Below, piece after piece: positions 1 to 8,130 of a stretch of DNA of 64,000 nucleotides (its first letter is position 1; each line of letters opens with the position of its first letter). The stretch comes from Agromyces sp. H66 (GTDB taxonomy: Bacteria; Actinomycetota; Actinomycetes; Actinomycetales; Microbacteriaceae): assembly GCF_004959775.1 (NCBI RefSeq), contig NZ_SJZG01000001.1, positions 248,001 through 312,000 of the forward strand, written 5' to 3'. Under the pieces are notes generated by a model. It was not told the origin of the DNA. It made no database searches and saw nothing but the letters and a program-made list of their open reading frames with translations. Position numbers and translations under genes: made by a program.

Positions 1-1
1 G

Positions 2-910
2 TCAGCGGTTCCACGCCTCGAGCTTGTCGGGGTTCATCACGATCCACACGTCGCGAATGCGCCCGGCGTCGGTGCCGAGCGCCACGATGCCGACCACGTC
101 ACCGCCCCTGCCGACCACGAGCCCCGGCTCGCCGTTCACCTCGTGCTCCTCGACCGTGATGTCGGTCGCCTTCTGCAGGATGCCGAGGATGAACCGGGCC
201 ACGTTGTCGGCGCCCACCACCGGACGGAGCGCGGCCCGCACCTTGCCGCCGCCGTCGCTCACCGACGTGGCCTCGGGGTCGAGGATGCCCACGAGCGTGT
301 CCAGGTCGCCGCTCTCGCACGCGAGCCGGAACGCGGTGACGAGACGTGCGTGCTCCGAGGCATCCGTCGGCCGTGAACGCAGGTCGCGGATGTGCCGACG
401 CGCCGACGACGCCAACTGACGCGTCGCCTCCGGGGAGCGGCCGACGATCTCGGCGATCTCGGCGAACGGCACGCCGAACACCTCGTGCAGCACGAACGCG
501 ACGCGCTCGGCCGGCGTGAGCGACTCGAGCACGACGAGCAGTGCCATGCTCACCGAGTCGTCGAGCGTGATGCGGTCGAGCGGGTCGACGGCCGGGGCCG
601 AGGCGCTCGCGGCATCCGTCGTCATCGACGGCAGCGGTTCGGGCAGCCACTCGCCCACGTAGCGTTCGCGACGCACCCGCGCCGAATCGAGGATGTTGAG
701 GCAGATGCGCGACGCCACGGTCGTGAGCCATGCGCGCGGTCGCTCGATCGCCGCTCGGTCCACGTCGCTCAGCTGGAACCAGCGCACGTAGGTCTGCTGC
801 ACCACGTCCTCGGCGTCGTTCCTCGATCCGAGCATGCGGAACGCGAGGTTGATGAGGTGGTCGCGTTCGTCCAGCAGCTCGCCGAGCGCCTCGGACCGGT
901 GCTCGGGCAT
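2..910 (-). CDS. SigJ-type ECF sigma factor with SnoaL-like C-terminal domain
   Basis: This 302-residue protein is an extracytoplasmic-function sigma factor of the SigJ type. Region 2 lies at about residues 12-85 (LINLAFRMLGS, DAEDVVQQTYVRW) and region 4 at about 120-180 (LLVVLESLTPAERVAFVLH, FAEIAEIVGRS). The remaining 110 or so residues form a SnoaL/NTF2-like domain, which in this family replaces an anti-sigma factor as an intrinsic regulator. It is divergent from a membrane protein and an NAD(P)H-binding protein, a common arrangement for SigJ-type factors, so these are likely targets. A ggaggaacc ribosome site precedes the ATG. The stop codon lies at the window edge, so the gene is complete. 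Confidence 0.93.
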   Translation of the reverse strand: MPEHRSEALGELLDERDHLINLAFRMLGSRNDAEDVVQQTYVRWFQLSDVDRAAIERPRAWLTTVASRICLNILDSARVRRERYVGEWLPEPLPSMTTDAASASAPAVDPLDRITLDDSVSMALLVVLESLTPAERVAFVLHEVFGVPFAEIAEIVGRSPEATRQLASSARRHIRDLRSRPTDASEHARLVTAFRLACESGDLDTLVGILDPEATSVSDGGGKVRAALRPVVGADNVARFILGILQKATDITVEEHEVNGEPGLVVGRGGDVVGIVALGTDAGRIRDVWIVMNPDKLEAWNR

Positions 911-1049
911 GGTTCCTCCAAGTGGGTCGGCGGCGGGGCATCCGTCGTCGGCGGCCCCTCACCATTCAAGACCAGACGGCGGCGCGGAACGTGAGGTCGG
1001 ATGCCGCGTTCCGCGACTCGCTCACATTTCGGATGGCTGCCCGGTCGTA

Positions 1050-1508
1050 ATGGGTGTGAACACCACATCGAGACGCATCATCCTCTGGATACTGAACGCC
1101 ACGGCCGCGTTCGTCGGCATCTGGGCGCTCGTCTTCCCACGCGGATTCTCCGACGCCTTCCCCGGCTTCGGGTTCGCCGCATGGGTCGGGCACGACGGGC
1201 CGTACAACGAGCACCTCATCCGCGACGTCGGTGCCCTCTACCTCGCCCTGCTCGCCGCGGGCGTGGTCGCGGCCCTGCAACGGCGAGTGGATGCCGCGAT
1301 CGCCGTCGGCGCCGCCTGGCTCGTGTTCTCCGTGCCGCACCTCGGCTACCACGTCGCGCACCTGGAGGACCTCTCGGTGCTCGACGCCGTCGCCCAATCG
1401 GTCGCCCTCGCGGCGCCGATCGTCCTGAGCATCCCGTTGCTCGTCCCGGCTCGAGCCGCTCGAACCACCACCGCAGGAACCACGACAGAACTGGAGCACA
1501 CCCGATGA
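1050..1508 (+). CDS. Small four-helix membrane protein (DUF4345-like), SigJ neighbour
   Basis: A 152-residue protein with about four hydrophobic segments (near residues 9-28, 55-75, 80-98 and 115-135) and a short polar tail. It resembles small DUF4345/DoxX-like integral membrane proteins often found beside SigJ-type sigma factors, but I cannot assign a reaction. The open frame runs further upstream. I chose the ATG that opens the first helix (MGVNTTSRR), because the upstream extension would read into the sigma factor gene on the other strand. Its TGA overlaps the next ATG (ATGA), so translation of the two genes is probably coupled. Confidence 0.75.
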   Translation: MGVNTTSRRIILWILNATAAFVGIWALVFPRGFSDAFPGFGFAAWVGHDGPYNEHLIRDVGALYLALLAAGVVAALQRRVDAAIAVGAAWLVFSVPHLGYHVAHLEDLSVLDAVAQSVALAAPIVLSIPLLVPARAARTTTAGTTTELEHTR

Positions 1509-2263
1509 AGATCGCCGTCGCCGGAGGAACCGGCACCGTTGGACGCCACGTCGTCGACGTCGTTCGCGAACGCGGCCACCACGCCGTCGTCCTCAGCCGC
1601 TCGACCGGGGTCGACCTCGTCGCCGGCGCCGGACTCGCCGAAGCGCTCGCAGGCATCGACGCCGTGATCGACGTCTCGTCGACGCAGACCCTGTCGGATG
1701 CCGAGTCCCGCGCGTTCTTCGGAGCGGTCACGCGGCACCTGCTCGACGCCGAGGCGGCCGCGGGCGTCGGCCACCACGTGGCGCTCTCGATCGTCGGCGT
1801 CGACCTCGCGCCCTACGGCTACTACGCCGGCAAGGTGCTGCAGGAGCAGCTCGTGGAGGCAGGGCCCGTGCCGTGGACGATCCTGCGTGCCGCCCAATTC
1901 CACGAGTTCTCGTCGCAGCTGCTGCAGCGCATGCGATTCGGCCCGCTCGTGGTGGTGCCCCGGATGCAGTCGCAGCCGGTGGCCGCGCGCGAGGTCGCCG
2001 AGCGGCTCGTCGAGCTCGCCGAGGGTTCGCCCGCCGGCCGTGTGCGCGACCTCGCCGGGCCGCGCGTCGAGCGCATGCACGACATGGTGCGTCGGAGCGC
2101 GGCGATCGCGGGCGTACGCGGGCTCATCGTCGAGGTGCCGATTCCCGGCGCGTATGGCAAGGCCATGCGCGATGGCACGATGCTCGCGCGCCCCGGCGCC
2201 GACATCGGCAGGCAGTCGTTCGACGAGTGGGTCGACGCCGCCCAGGCACGAACCGCGGCCTGA
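1505..2263 (+). CDS. NmrA/SDR-like NAD(P)H-binding protein
   Basis: A 252-residue atypical short-chain dehydrogenase/NmrA-type protein. It opens with a Rossmann dinucleotide motif (MKIAVAGGTGTVGRHVV). After it comes a SIVGVD segment and YGYYAGKVLQEQ, which resembles the YxxxK region of SDRs; the segment PWTILRAAQFHEF is typical of NmrA-like proteins. Such proteins act as redox sensors or as oxidoreductases on small substrates; the actual substrate is unknown. It overlaps the preceding membrane protein gene by 4 bp and sits divergent from the SigJ-type factor, so the three are likely one stress-response unit. Confidence 0.88.
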   Translation: MKIAVAGGTGTVGRHVVDVVRERGHHAVVLSRSTGVDLVAGAGLAEALAGIDAVIDVSSTQTLSDAESRAFFGAVTRHLLDAEAAAGVGHHVALSIVGVDLAPYGYYAGKVLQEQLVEAGPVPWTILRAAQFHEFSSQLLQRMRFGPLVVVPRMQSQPVAAREVAERLVELAEGSPAGRVRDLAGPRVERMHDMVRRSAAIAGVRGLIVEVPIPGAYGKAMRDGTMLARPGADIGRQSFDEWVDAAQARTAA

Positions 2264-2323
2264 TGGGTTCCCGCGGGTCGGGGAACGCCGCGCGCGGCGC
2301 CACGTTCCTCGACCCGCAGACGC

Positions 2324-3286
2324 TCACGATCGGGGTGTGAGCGCGGCGGCCTCGGCTGCCGCGAGAGCCGTCTGGATCTCCTCCTCGATGAGATCGGCGT
2401 TGATCGTCGCTCCGGCGACGTTGCCGGCTCCGGATGCCACGGGCACCGACGCCGAGGGATTCACGACGTTGCCCACGGCCCAGACACCGTCGACGCTCGT
2501 TCGCCCGGTCTCGTCGACCTCGACCCACGGTGCGCCGCCGTGGCCCGGCACGGTGGCGGCGCCGAGGCTCAGGAGGAGCCCGTCGTTCGGCACGACGCGC
2601 GGGTGCAGGAAGATCACGTCGATCGTCGCGGTGTCGCCGTCGGAGAGGCGGATGCCGCTGAGCCGGCCGTCGTCGTCGTTGCTCGTGCCGGCGATGGCGC
2701 GCCGTTCGACGGCGATGCCGCGCGCGGTCAGCTCGGCGACCGTGTCATCGGGCAGCTCGGCGCCGTTCGTGAAGTAGGCGACGTCGGGCGACCACTGCCG
2801 GAGCATCTGCGCCTGGTGGGCCGACATCGGTCCGGTCGCGAGCACGCCGATGCGCCGGTCGCGCCACTCCCAGCCGTCGCAGTAGGGGCACACGAATGCG
2901 CCGCGGCCCCACTGCTCGGCGAGGCCGGGGATGTCGGGCAGTTCGTCGTGCAGTCCGGTCGCGATGAGCAGGCGACGTGCGCGGTGGCGGTCGCCGGTGC
3001 CGAGCTCGACGTCGAAGCCCGAGTCGTCGTGTGCGACGGCGACGACCTCGGCGGGCGTCACGACGCCGCCGTAGCGCTCGATCTCGGTGCGACCGGTGGC
3101 GAGCAGGTCGAGCGGCGACCAGCCGTCGCGACCGAGCACGCCGTGCATGTGCGCGGCGAACCGGTTGCGGGGCGCACCGGAGTCGACCACGAGCACGCGG
3201 CGCCGGGCGCGCACGAGCATGAGGGCGGCGCTGAGCCCGCCGCTGCCGCCGCCGATGATGATGGCATCCCAGGTTTCGTGGTGCAT
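2324..3286 (-). CDS. FAD-dependent NAD(P)H oxidoreductase, thioredoxin-reductase-like
   Basis: A 320-residue class II pyridine nucleotide flavoprotein. The N-terminal FAD motif is AIIIGGGSGGLSAAL. A Cys pair in VCPYCDGWEWR lies where thioredoxin reductases carry their redox disulfide. The C-terminal GVWAVGNVVNP is the second FAD-binding motif. Length fits single-domain thioredoxin-reductase-like enzymes. The C-P-Y-C spacing is that of low-molecular-weight relatives rather than the CATC of true TrxB, so the disulfide partner is uncertain. I chose the ATG giving MHHETWDAIIIGG; an upstream GTG-rich extension is not conserved-looking. It is divergent from an XRE-cupin regulator 68 bp away, a recurring pairing in actinobacteria. 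Confidence 0.9.
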   Translation of the reverse strand: MHHETWDAIIIGGGSGGLSAALMLVRARRRVLVVDSGAPRNRFAAHMHGVLGRDGWSPLDLLATGRTEIERYGGVVTPAEVVAVAHDDSGFDVELGTGDRHRARRLLIATGLHDELPDIPGLAEQWGRGAFVCPYCDGWEWRDRRIGVLATGPMSAHQAQMLRQWSPDVAYFTNGAELPDDTVAELTARGIAVERRAIAGTSNDDDGRLSGIRLSDGDTATIDVIFLHPRVVPNDGLLLSLGAATVPGHGGAPWVEVDETGRTSVDGVWAVGNVVNPSASVPVASGAGNVAGATINADLIEEEIQTALAAAEAAALTPRS

Positions 3287-3354
3287 GCGCCCACTCTCGT
3301 CGGAGTCTGCGAGAATCGCAACGAACATTGCTGGAACGGCAAAGGGAGTTCGGA

Positions 3355-3927
3355 ATGGCAGATGACCTCGGAACCGTGCTCGATGCCGTCGCCCCGCGAC
3401 TGCGAGCCCTGCGGAATCGTCGCGGCTACACGCTCGCCGAGCTCTCGGCCGAGACCGGCATCTCGGTCTCGACGCTGTCGCGGCTCGAGTCGGGCCTGCG
3501 CAAGCCCACGCTCGACCTGCTGATCCGGCTCGCCGGTGCGTACCGCGCGAGCCTCGACGACCTCGTGGGGGCGCCGCAGATCGCCGACCCGCGCATCCAC
3601 CCGAAGCCGTTCTACCGCAACGGTCGCGCGATCATCCCGCTCACTCGGCAGAACCCCGACCTGCACGCGTACAAGATCGTGCTGCCGGGGCATCCGCCCG
3701 ACGCCCCGCTCGAGCGAGGCGCCCACGAGGGGTACGACTGGGTCTACGTGCTGAGCGGCCGGATTCGGCTGGCCCTCGGCGACGAGGAGACCGTGCTCGA
3801 GACCGGCGAGGCCGCCGAGTTCGACACCCGGATGCCGCATGGGTTCGCGAGCGCATCGGAAGAGCCCGCCGAGGTGATCAACCTGCTGAGCACCCAGGGC
3901 GAGCGCATGCACCTGCGGAACGGGTAG
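3355..3927 (+). CDS. XRE-family regulator with C-terminal cupin domain
   Basis: A 190-residue transcription factor. The HTH lies at about residues 17-70 (RRGYTLAELSAETGIS, TLSRLESGLRKPTLD) and a cupin fold at about 105-180 (HEGYDWVYVLSGRIRLALG, DTRMPHGF). Cupin-XRE proteins bind a small ligand and control an adjacent gene, here the divergent flavoprotein. The start was set at ATG 3355 because an AAGGGAG ribosome site lies 7-8 nt upstream; a longer frame starting 27 nt earlier would place the site inside the coding sequence. Nothing odd is seen in the domain order. Confidence 0.92.
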   Translation: MADDLGTVLDAVAPRLRALRNRRGYTLAELSAETGISVSTLSRLESGLRKPTLDLLIRLAGAYRASLDDLVGAPQIADPRIHPKPFYRNGRAIIPLTRQNPDLHAYKIVLPGHPPDAPLERGAHEGYDWVYVLSGRIRLALGDEETVLETGEAAEFDTRMPHGFASASEEPAEVINLLSTQGERMHLRNG

Positions 3928-3936
3928 GCCCGCCGC

Positions 3937-3961
3937 CCTGCGGTGTGCTTCGGCCCGCAGG
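3937..3961. terminator. Weak hairpin between convergent genes
   Basis: Perfect 7-bp arms CCTGCGG and CCGCAGG flank an 11-nt loop 10 bp after the XRE-cupin stop. No T tract follows. It probably ends transcription of the regulator, and its position suggests it could also serve the convergent YcaQ-like pseudogene. Confidence 0.4.
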
Positions 3962-3978
3962 TCGCGGAGACGCGCCGC

Positions 3979-4726
3979 TCAGGCGCGCGCGACCTCGAGG
4001 CCGAGCCACTGCGTGAGGTCGGCGATCTCGTCGTCGACCTCGCGACGCACCACCGGCGTGAACGGCACGTCCTCGTGCACGGCGGTGACGACGAGCACCC
4101 CGGCCTTGCGGTCGGCCTTCGCGTCGAGCTTGCCGACGAGGCGGTCGCCGTGCAGGATCGTCGGGGTAGACGCGCTCGGCGAGGTCCCAGATGCGCTCGC
4201 GCCTGCGGCGGCCGGCGATCGCGACCTCGCCGCGCATCATGAGGAACTCGAGCATCTGCGTGACGTTGCGATTGGCGGTCCATCCCGACGACGGCCACGG
4301 CACGACGCTCGTGTCGGGGATGTCGCGCGAGATGAGCGGGCCGGCGTCGCGGAGCCGGTCGAGCACGTCCCTGCGGAACGAGTCGTTGTCTCGCAGCCAC
4401 GCGGCGCTGCGCTCCCACGTCGGCCAGGTCGCCATCTCGGGGCGGTAGAGGGCGAGATCCTCGATGGGCCGGATGAGCGCGTCGAGCTCGAACAGGTCGC
4501 GGTCTTCCTCGAGGGCGCGCACGAGAGCGGCGGGCTCGTACGATCGGCCGAGGCGGCTCCACGCGACGAGGTCGGCGTTCGGGGCGATCGCCGCGGTCGG
4601 GTCGACCTGCAGGAAGGTCAGCCGCCGCACGGTCTCGACGAGGTCGGTGGGTCGCCGTGCGTCGAGCAGCTGCGCCCGGATCGCGATGCGCCTGGCGTCG
4701 GCCCGGGAGAGTCGGTGCGGTTCCAC
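3979..4726 (-). pseudogene. YcaQ/AlkZ-like DNA glycosylase, internal deletion plus frameshift
   Basis: The N-terminal part (from GTG 4726: VEPHRLSRADARRIA, then FLQVDPTAAIAPNADLVAW) matches the winged-helix YcaQ/AlkZ family, which unhooks DNA interstrand crosslinks and alkylated bases. The QVD triplet fits the Q-hydrophobic-D catalytic motif described for the YcaQ-like branch. After RERIWDLAERVYP the frame breaks. The C-terminal part resumes in another frame as TILHGDRLVGKLDAKADRK and ends at TGA 3979. In intact relatives more than 100 residues lie between these segments, so the gene has lost an internal block at about 4157-4168. The fragments total about 249 codons against roughly 380-400 for the family. 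Confidence 0.85.
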
Positions 4727-4841
4727 GCGGGCCACGTTAGCGCGAGGGTCCGACGCCGCGCCGCGCCCGCGGCGGCCCTCGCTCGCCGCGGCGGCCCGAC
4801 TTGGCGCCGCCGTCGAGAGGATCGGCCGCCGCAGGCCCCGC

Positions 4842-6374
4842 TCACGGCGCGCGCTCGTACACGGCCACCACGTCCGACTCGAGTGCCACCCGCTCCGTCG
4901 GCTCGAACCCCTCGCGCCGAAGGGTCGCGACGTCGTCATCGACGCCGCGGACGCTCCGCGACACGACCACGACGCGATCGATCCCGACGAGGCGCTCGCT
5001 CACCTCGGCGAGGGGCGCCGTGACATCCCACAGCCCGTCGGTCTGGTCGTAGGGCCGTACCAGCCCGAGGTCGACGAGGCCGACGAACCCGTGCGGGTAC
5101 GTGTGCATCGCGAGTCGGGGCCGACGCGACGGGCGCACGCTCTCGTCGAAGACGATGCCGTCGCCGGGCTCGGCGACCTCCGAGACGACCTCGGCGACGT
5201 CCTGCCAGTCGGTGCCGCCGTTCTTCCAGTACGGCGTCCGCTGGTCGAGATAGGCGGGAGCCGCGAGTGCCGCGATGACCGCGACCGAGACGACCTGCAT
5301 CCACCGGCGCGGCAGCGACGCGACGGCGACCGCGATCATGATCGCCGCGCCCGGCGCGCTGAAGGCCAGGTAGCGCGGCGTGTATCCGAGCCCGGCGATC
5401 GCGGACACGAGGATCAGCGCGACCGTCGGAACGGCCAGCCACGTTCCGCCGAGGAGGAGCAGCTGTCGTTCCCCGCGCGCCGCACGATCGCGAAGGCCGA
5501 CGGCGACCGCGATCGACACGACGATGAACGCGGATGCCACGAGCGCGAGCACCTCGAGCATGAACCACTGGTCGACGAGCACCCCCTCGGCCGTGACGAC
5601 GCGCCACCGCCGCCGGAAGTCGATCTGGTCGCGCTGGCGCACCGCGACGACGCCGATCGGCGCGGCGAGGAGCACGGCTCCGGCCCAGGCAACGAGGAAT
5701 CGACGCATCCGGATGCCGTGCAGCCCACCCGAGGCGCGAAGCGCCACGGCGGCGACGATGGCGTGCACCGGGATGAGCAGCGCCAGGTAGAGGTGGAGGT
5801 GCACGGCGACCCCGAGCCCGAGCGCGTAGGCCCACCACCAGCCCCGGCGCATCCGATCATCGACCAGCCGCAGCATGAGGAGCGTGAGCCACACGGCCGC
5901 GGCGGTCGCGAGCGACAGCGACCTGGCCTCCACCGCGAGGAACGTGGTCCGCGGCAGCACCGTGAACACGGCCGCCGCGATCAGCGCCGTCGCCTGTGGC
6001 GCGCGTCGCCGGACGAGCAGGAAGAGACCCGCGGATGCCGCACCCACGGCGATCCCCGACGGCAGGCGCACGGCGAACGGGGAGTCGCCGACGAGGTCGA
6101 TCCACACGTGCAGGACTGCGTAGTAGAGCCCGTGAACCGCATCGATGTCGCCGAGGAGCGCCCAGAGCGAACCCCAGTCCCGACGAGCCGACATGATGCT
6201 CGCGGCCTCGTCACCCCACAGCGACGGAATCCACGATCCGGCCACGACGAGCACGGTGGATGCGACGCCGACCACGATGGCGACACGCCGATCGGTCCAG
6301 CGCGTCGTCGACGCGTCGGCGATGTCGGAGCCGGCGCGTCCGGCTCCGCCGGTCAGGACCATCTCGGTCAGCAT
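4842..6374 (-). CDS. GT39-type membrane glycosyltransferase (ArnT/PMT-like)
   Basis: A 510-residue polytopic protein of the GT-C fold. The first transmembrane segment (VAIVVGVASTVLVVAGSW) is followed at once by SLWGDEAASI, where D55/E56 match the acidic loop-1 catalytic motif of lipid-phosphate-sugar-dependent glycosyltransferases. About nine more hydrophobic segments follow, then a 150-residue soluble domain (WQDVAEVVSEV, GIVFDESVRP). It likely moves a sugar from polyprenyl phosphate to an external acceptor. The start ATG 6374 is the first before the first helix; an in-frame extension upstream reads antisense through lacI and was discarded. It shares orientation with the lacI remnant but appears independent. 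Confidence 0.85.
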   Translation of the reverse strand: MLTEMVLTGGAGRAGSDIADASTTRWTDRRVAIVVGVASTVLVVAGSWIPSLWGDEAASIMSARRDWGSLWALLGDIDAVHGLYYAVLHVWIDLVGDSPFAVRLPSGIAVGAASAGLFLLVRRRAPQATALIAAAVFTVLPRTTFLAVEARSLSLATAAAVWLTLLMLRLVDDRMRRGWWWAYALGLGVAVHLHLYLALLIPVHAIVAAVALRASGGLHGIRMRRFLVAWAGAVLLAAPIGVVAVRQRDQIDFRRRWRVVTAEGVLVDQWFMLEVLALVASAFIVVSIAVAVGLRDRAARGERQLLLLGGTWLAVPTVALILVSAIAGLGYTPRYLAFSAPGAAIMIAVAVASLPRRWMQVVSVAVIAALAAPAYLDQRTPYWKNGGTDWQDVAEVVSEVAEPGDGIVFDESVRPSRRPRLAMHTYPHGFVGLVDLGLVRPYDQTDGLWDVTAPLAEVSERLVGIDRVVVVSRSVRGVDDDVATLRREGFEPTERVALESDVVAVYERAP

Positions 6375-6439
6375 GCGCCCCTCGGACGAGATCCGCGAGG
6401 GGGTTGCGGCCGTGGCGGCGCCCGCGCGTCGGCCCGTCG

Positions 6440-6970
6440 TCAGCGCGGCGGTGCCGCCGTGCTCGCGCGCACCACGAGCTCGGTGTCGACGAGCGTCGTG
6501 CCGCGCGGCCGGCCACCCTCCACCTCGTGCAGCAGCGTCTCGACCGAGCGTCGTCCGACCTCGCCGAAGAACTGGCGCACCGTCGTGAGCGTCGGCCAGA
6601 AGCTCGCCGACTCGGCCATGTCGTCGAAGCCCACGACGCTGACCTCGGCCGGCACGGCTCGGCCGGCCTCGTGCAGCGCACGGAGCACGCCGAGTGCCAT
6701 CTGGTCGTTCGCCGCGAAGATCGCCGTGACCTCGGGATCGCGGGCGAGCTCGACGCCGAGGGCGTGGCCCGACTCGCTCGTCCAGTCGCCGACCTGCACG
6801 GGCGGCACCTCGGCACCGTGCTCGTGGAGCGTCCGCGCCCACGACTCGCGCCGACGCGTCGCCGAGTACGAGCGCTCGGGACCGGCGACGTGCCACACGG
6901 TGCGGTGCCCGAGGCCGAGCAGGTGCTCCGTCGCGAGCCGCGCGCCGTGCGCCTGGTCGGTGTCGACCAC
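6440..6970 (-). pseudogene. LacI-family repressor, 5'-truncated (no HTH)
   Basis: The 176 remaining residues are the second half of a LacI-type sugar-binding core: TEHLLGLGHRTVWHVAGP, FAANDQMALGVLRALHEAG, VSVVGFDDMAES and a C-terminal VDTELVVRAST. The DNA-binding HTH, hinge and first subdomain (about 165 residues) are absent. Upstream of residue V1 (6970) the sequence abruptly becomes the 3' end of a plus-strand permease gene. The intact gene presumably faced the permease operon divergently and repressed it. The remnant cannot bind an operator. Confidence 0.9.
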
Positions 6971-6971
6971 C

Positions 6972-7106
6972 GGGTACGCCTACAACCTCTCGTTCTCGGG
7001 GCAGCAGTACAACGCGTCGGCCACGGTGGCGATCGTGATGGGCGTCATCACCGCCGTCATCGCCTACCTCGTGCAACTCCGTGGTTCGCGGAAGGAGGAG
7101 CGATGA
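6972..7106 (+). pseudogene. MalF-type sugar ABC permease, 3' remnant only
   Basis: Only about 44 codons remain: GYAYNLSFSGQQYN, one hydrophobic helix (ATVAIVMGVITAVIAYLV) and the basic tail QLRGSRKEER. This is the characteristic end of the first permease of a carbohydrate ABC importer, whose normal length is about 300 residues. Its TGA overlaps the ATG of the second permease (ATGA), the usual malF-malG coupling. The 5' part, including the promoter, ends at the same point where lacI is cut, so one deletion explains both losses. Confidence 0.88.
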
Positions 7107-8038
7107 CGACGACCGCCGTCCGCGGCATCCGCCCGGCTCTCGAAGACGAGCGAACGGATGCCGCGAGCCGACGTCGTCGGCACCGCTCGCCCCTGCGGCC
7201 CCGCAAGTCGGTCGCGTTCACCCTGCTCATGGGCATCTTCGTGATCTACAGCCTCGTGCCGATCGCGTGGCTCGTGATCAACGCCACGAAGACGCAGAGC
7301 GGGCTGTTCTCGAGCTTCGGCCTGTGGTTCGGCGACGAGTTCGTGCTGTTCCAGAACGTCTGGGAGACGCTCACCTATCGCGACGGCATCTTCCTGCGCT
7401 GGCTCGGCAACACGCTGCTCTACGTCGTGCTCGGCGCCGGCGGCGCGACCCTGCTCGCCACGCTCGCCGGCTACGGGCTCGCCAAGTTCCGCTTCACCGG
7501 GCGACGCGCCGTGTTCGCCGTCGTGCTCGGCGCGATCGCGGTGCCCGGCACCGCCCTCGCCGTGCCGACGTTCCTCATGTTCAGCCAGCTCGGCCTCACG
7601 AACACGCCGTGGGCGATCATCATCCCATCGCTCATCAGCCCGTTCGGGCTCTACCTCATCTGGGTCTACGCCGTCGACTCCGTGCCGACCGAGATCCTCG
7701 AGGCCGCCCGCATGGACGGCGCGGGGGAGTTCCGCACGTTCTTCACCATCTCCATCCGGCTGCTCGCACCGGGCATCGTCACGGTGCTGCTGTTCACCGT
7801 CGTGGCGACGTGGAACAACTACTTCCTGCCCCTCATCATGCTGAGCGACCCCACCTGGTACCCGCTCACCGTGGGCCTCAACCAGTGGAACGCGCAGGCG
7901 ACCGGCGTCGGCGCCCAGCCCATCTACAACCTCGTGATCACGGGGTCGCTCCTCACGATCATCCCCATCGTCGTCGCGTTCCTCGGCCTGCAGCGGTTCT
8001 GGCAGTCGGGACTCAGCGCCGGAAGCGTCAAGCAGTGA
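7103..8038 (+). CDS. Carbohydrate ABC transporter permease, MalG type
   Basis: A 311-residue inner-membrane permease with six predicted helices. The EAA loop that contacts the ATPase is visible as EILEAARMDGAGEFRTFFTISIRLLAP. A GGAAGGAGGAG ribosome site precedes the ATG. It normally pairs with a MalF-type partner, but only the 3' end of that gene remains upstream, so this importer is probably non-functional unless a partner exists elsewhere. Directly downstream lie the binding protein and a GH35 enzyme, pointing to a galactoside substrate. The N-terminal codons include an inverted repeat (CGCGGCATCCG at 7121 and CGGATGCCGCG at 7155). Confidence 0.92.
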   Translation: MTTTAVRGIRPALEDERTDAASRRRRHRSPLRPRKSVAFTLLMGIFVIYSLVPIAWLVINATKTQSGLFSSFGLWFGDEFVLFQNVWETLTYRDGIFLRWLGNTLLYVVLGAGGATLLATLAGYGLAKFRFTGRRAVFAVVLGAIAVPGTALAVPTFLMFSQLGLTNTPWAIIIPSLISPFGLYLIWVYAVDSVPTEILEAARMDGAGEFRTFFTISIRLLAPGIVTVLLFTVVATWNNYFLPLIMLSDPTWYPLTVGLNQWNAQATGVGAQPIYNLVITGSLLTIIPIVVAFLGLQRFWQSGLSAGSVKQ

Positions 8039-8130
8039 CCGGGCGGCACCGCGTGACGAACACCACCAACGCCCGACCGGAGCGTCCTGCCCCGGACCAC
8101 ACGGCACAACGAAGTGAAGGGACACATCAC

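Noticed and set aside
911-1049. SigJ-type promoter in the divergent gap
   Set aside because: No convincing -35/-10 pair of the published SigJ type could be placed, so none is listed.
4464-7106. 880-codon open frame on the plus strand
   Set aside because: It runs antisense through the GT39 and LacI genes, with low-complexity Arg/Asp composition; only its last 44 codons are the real MalF remnant.
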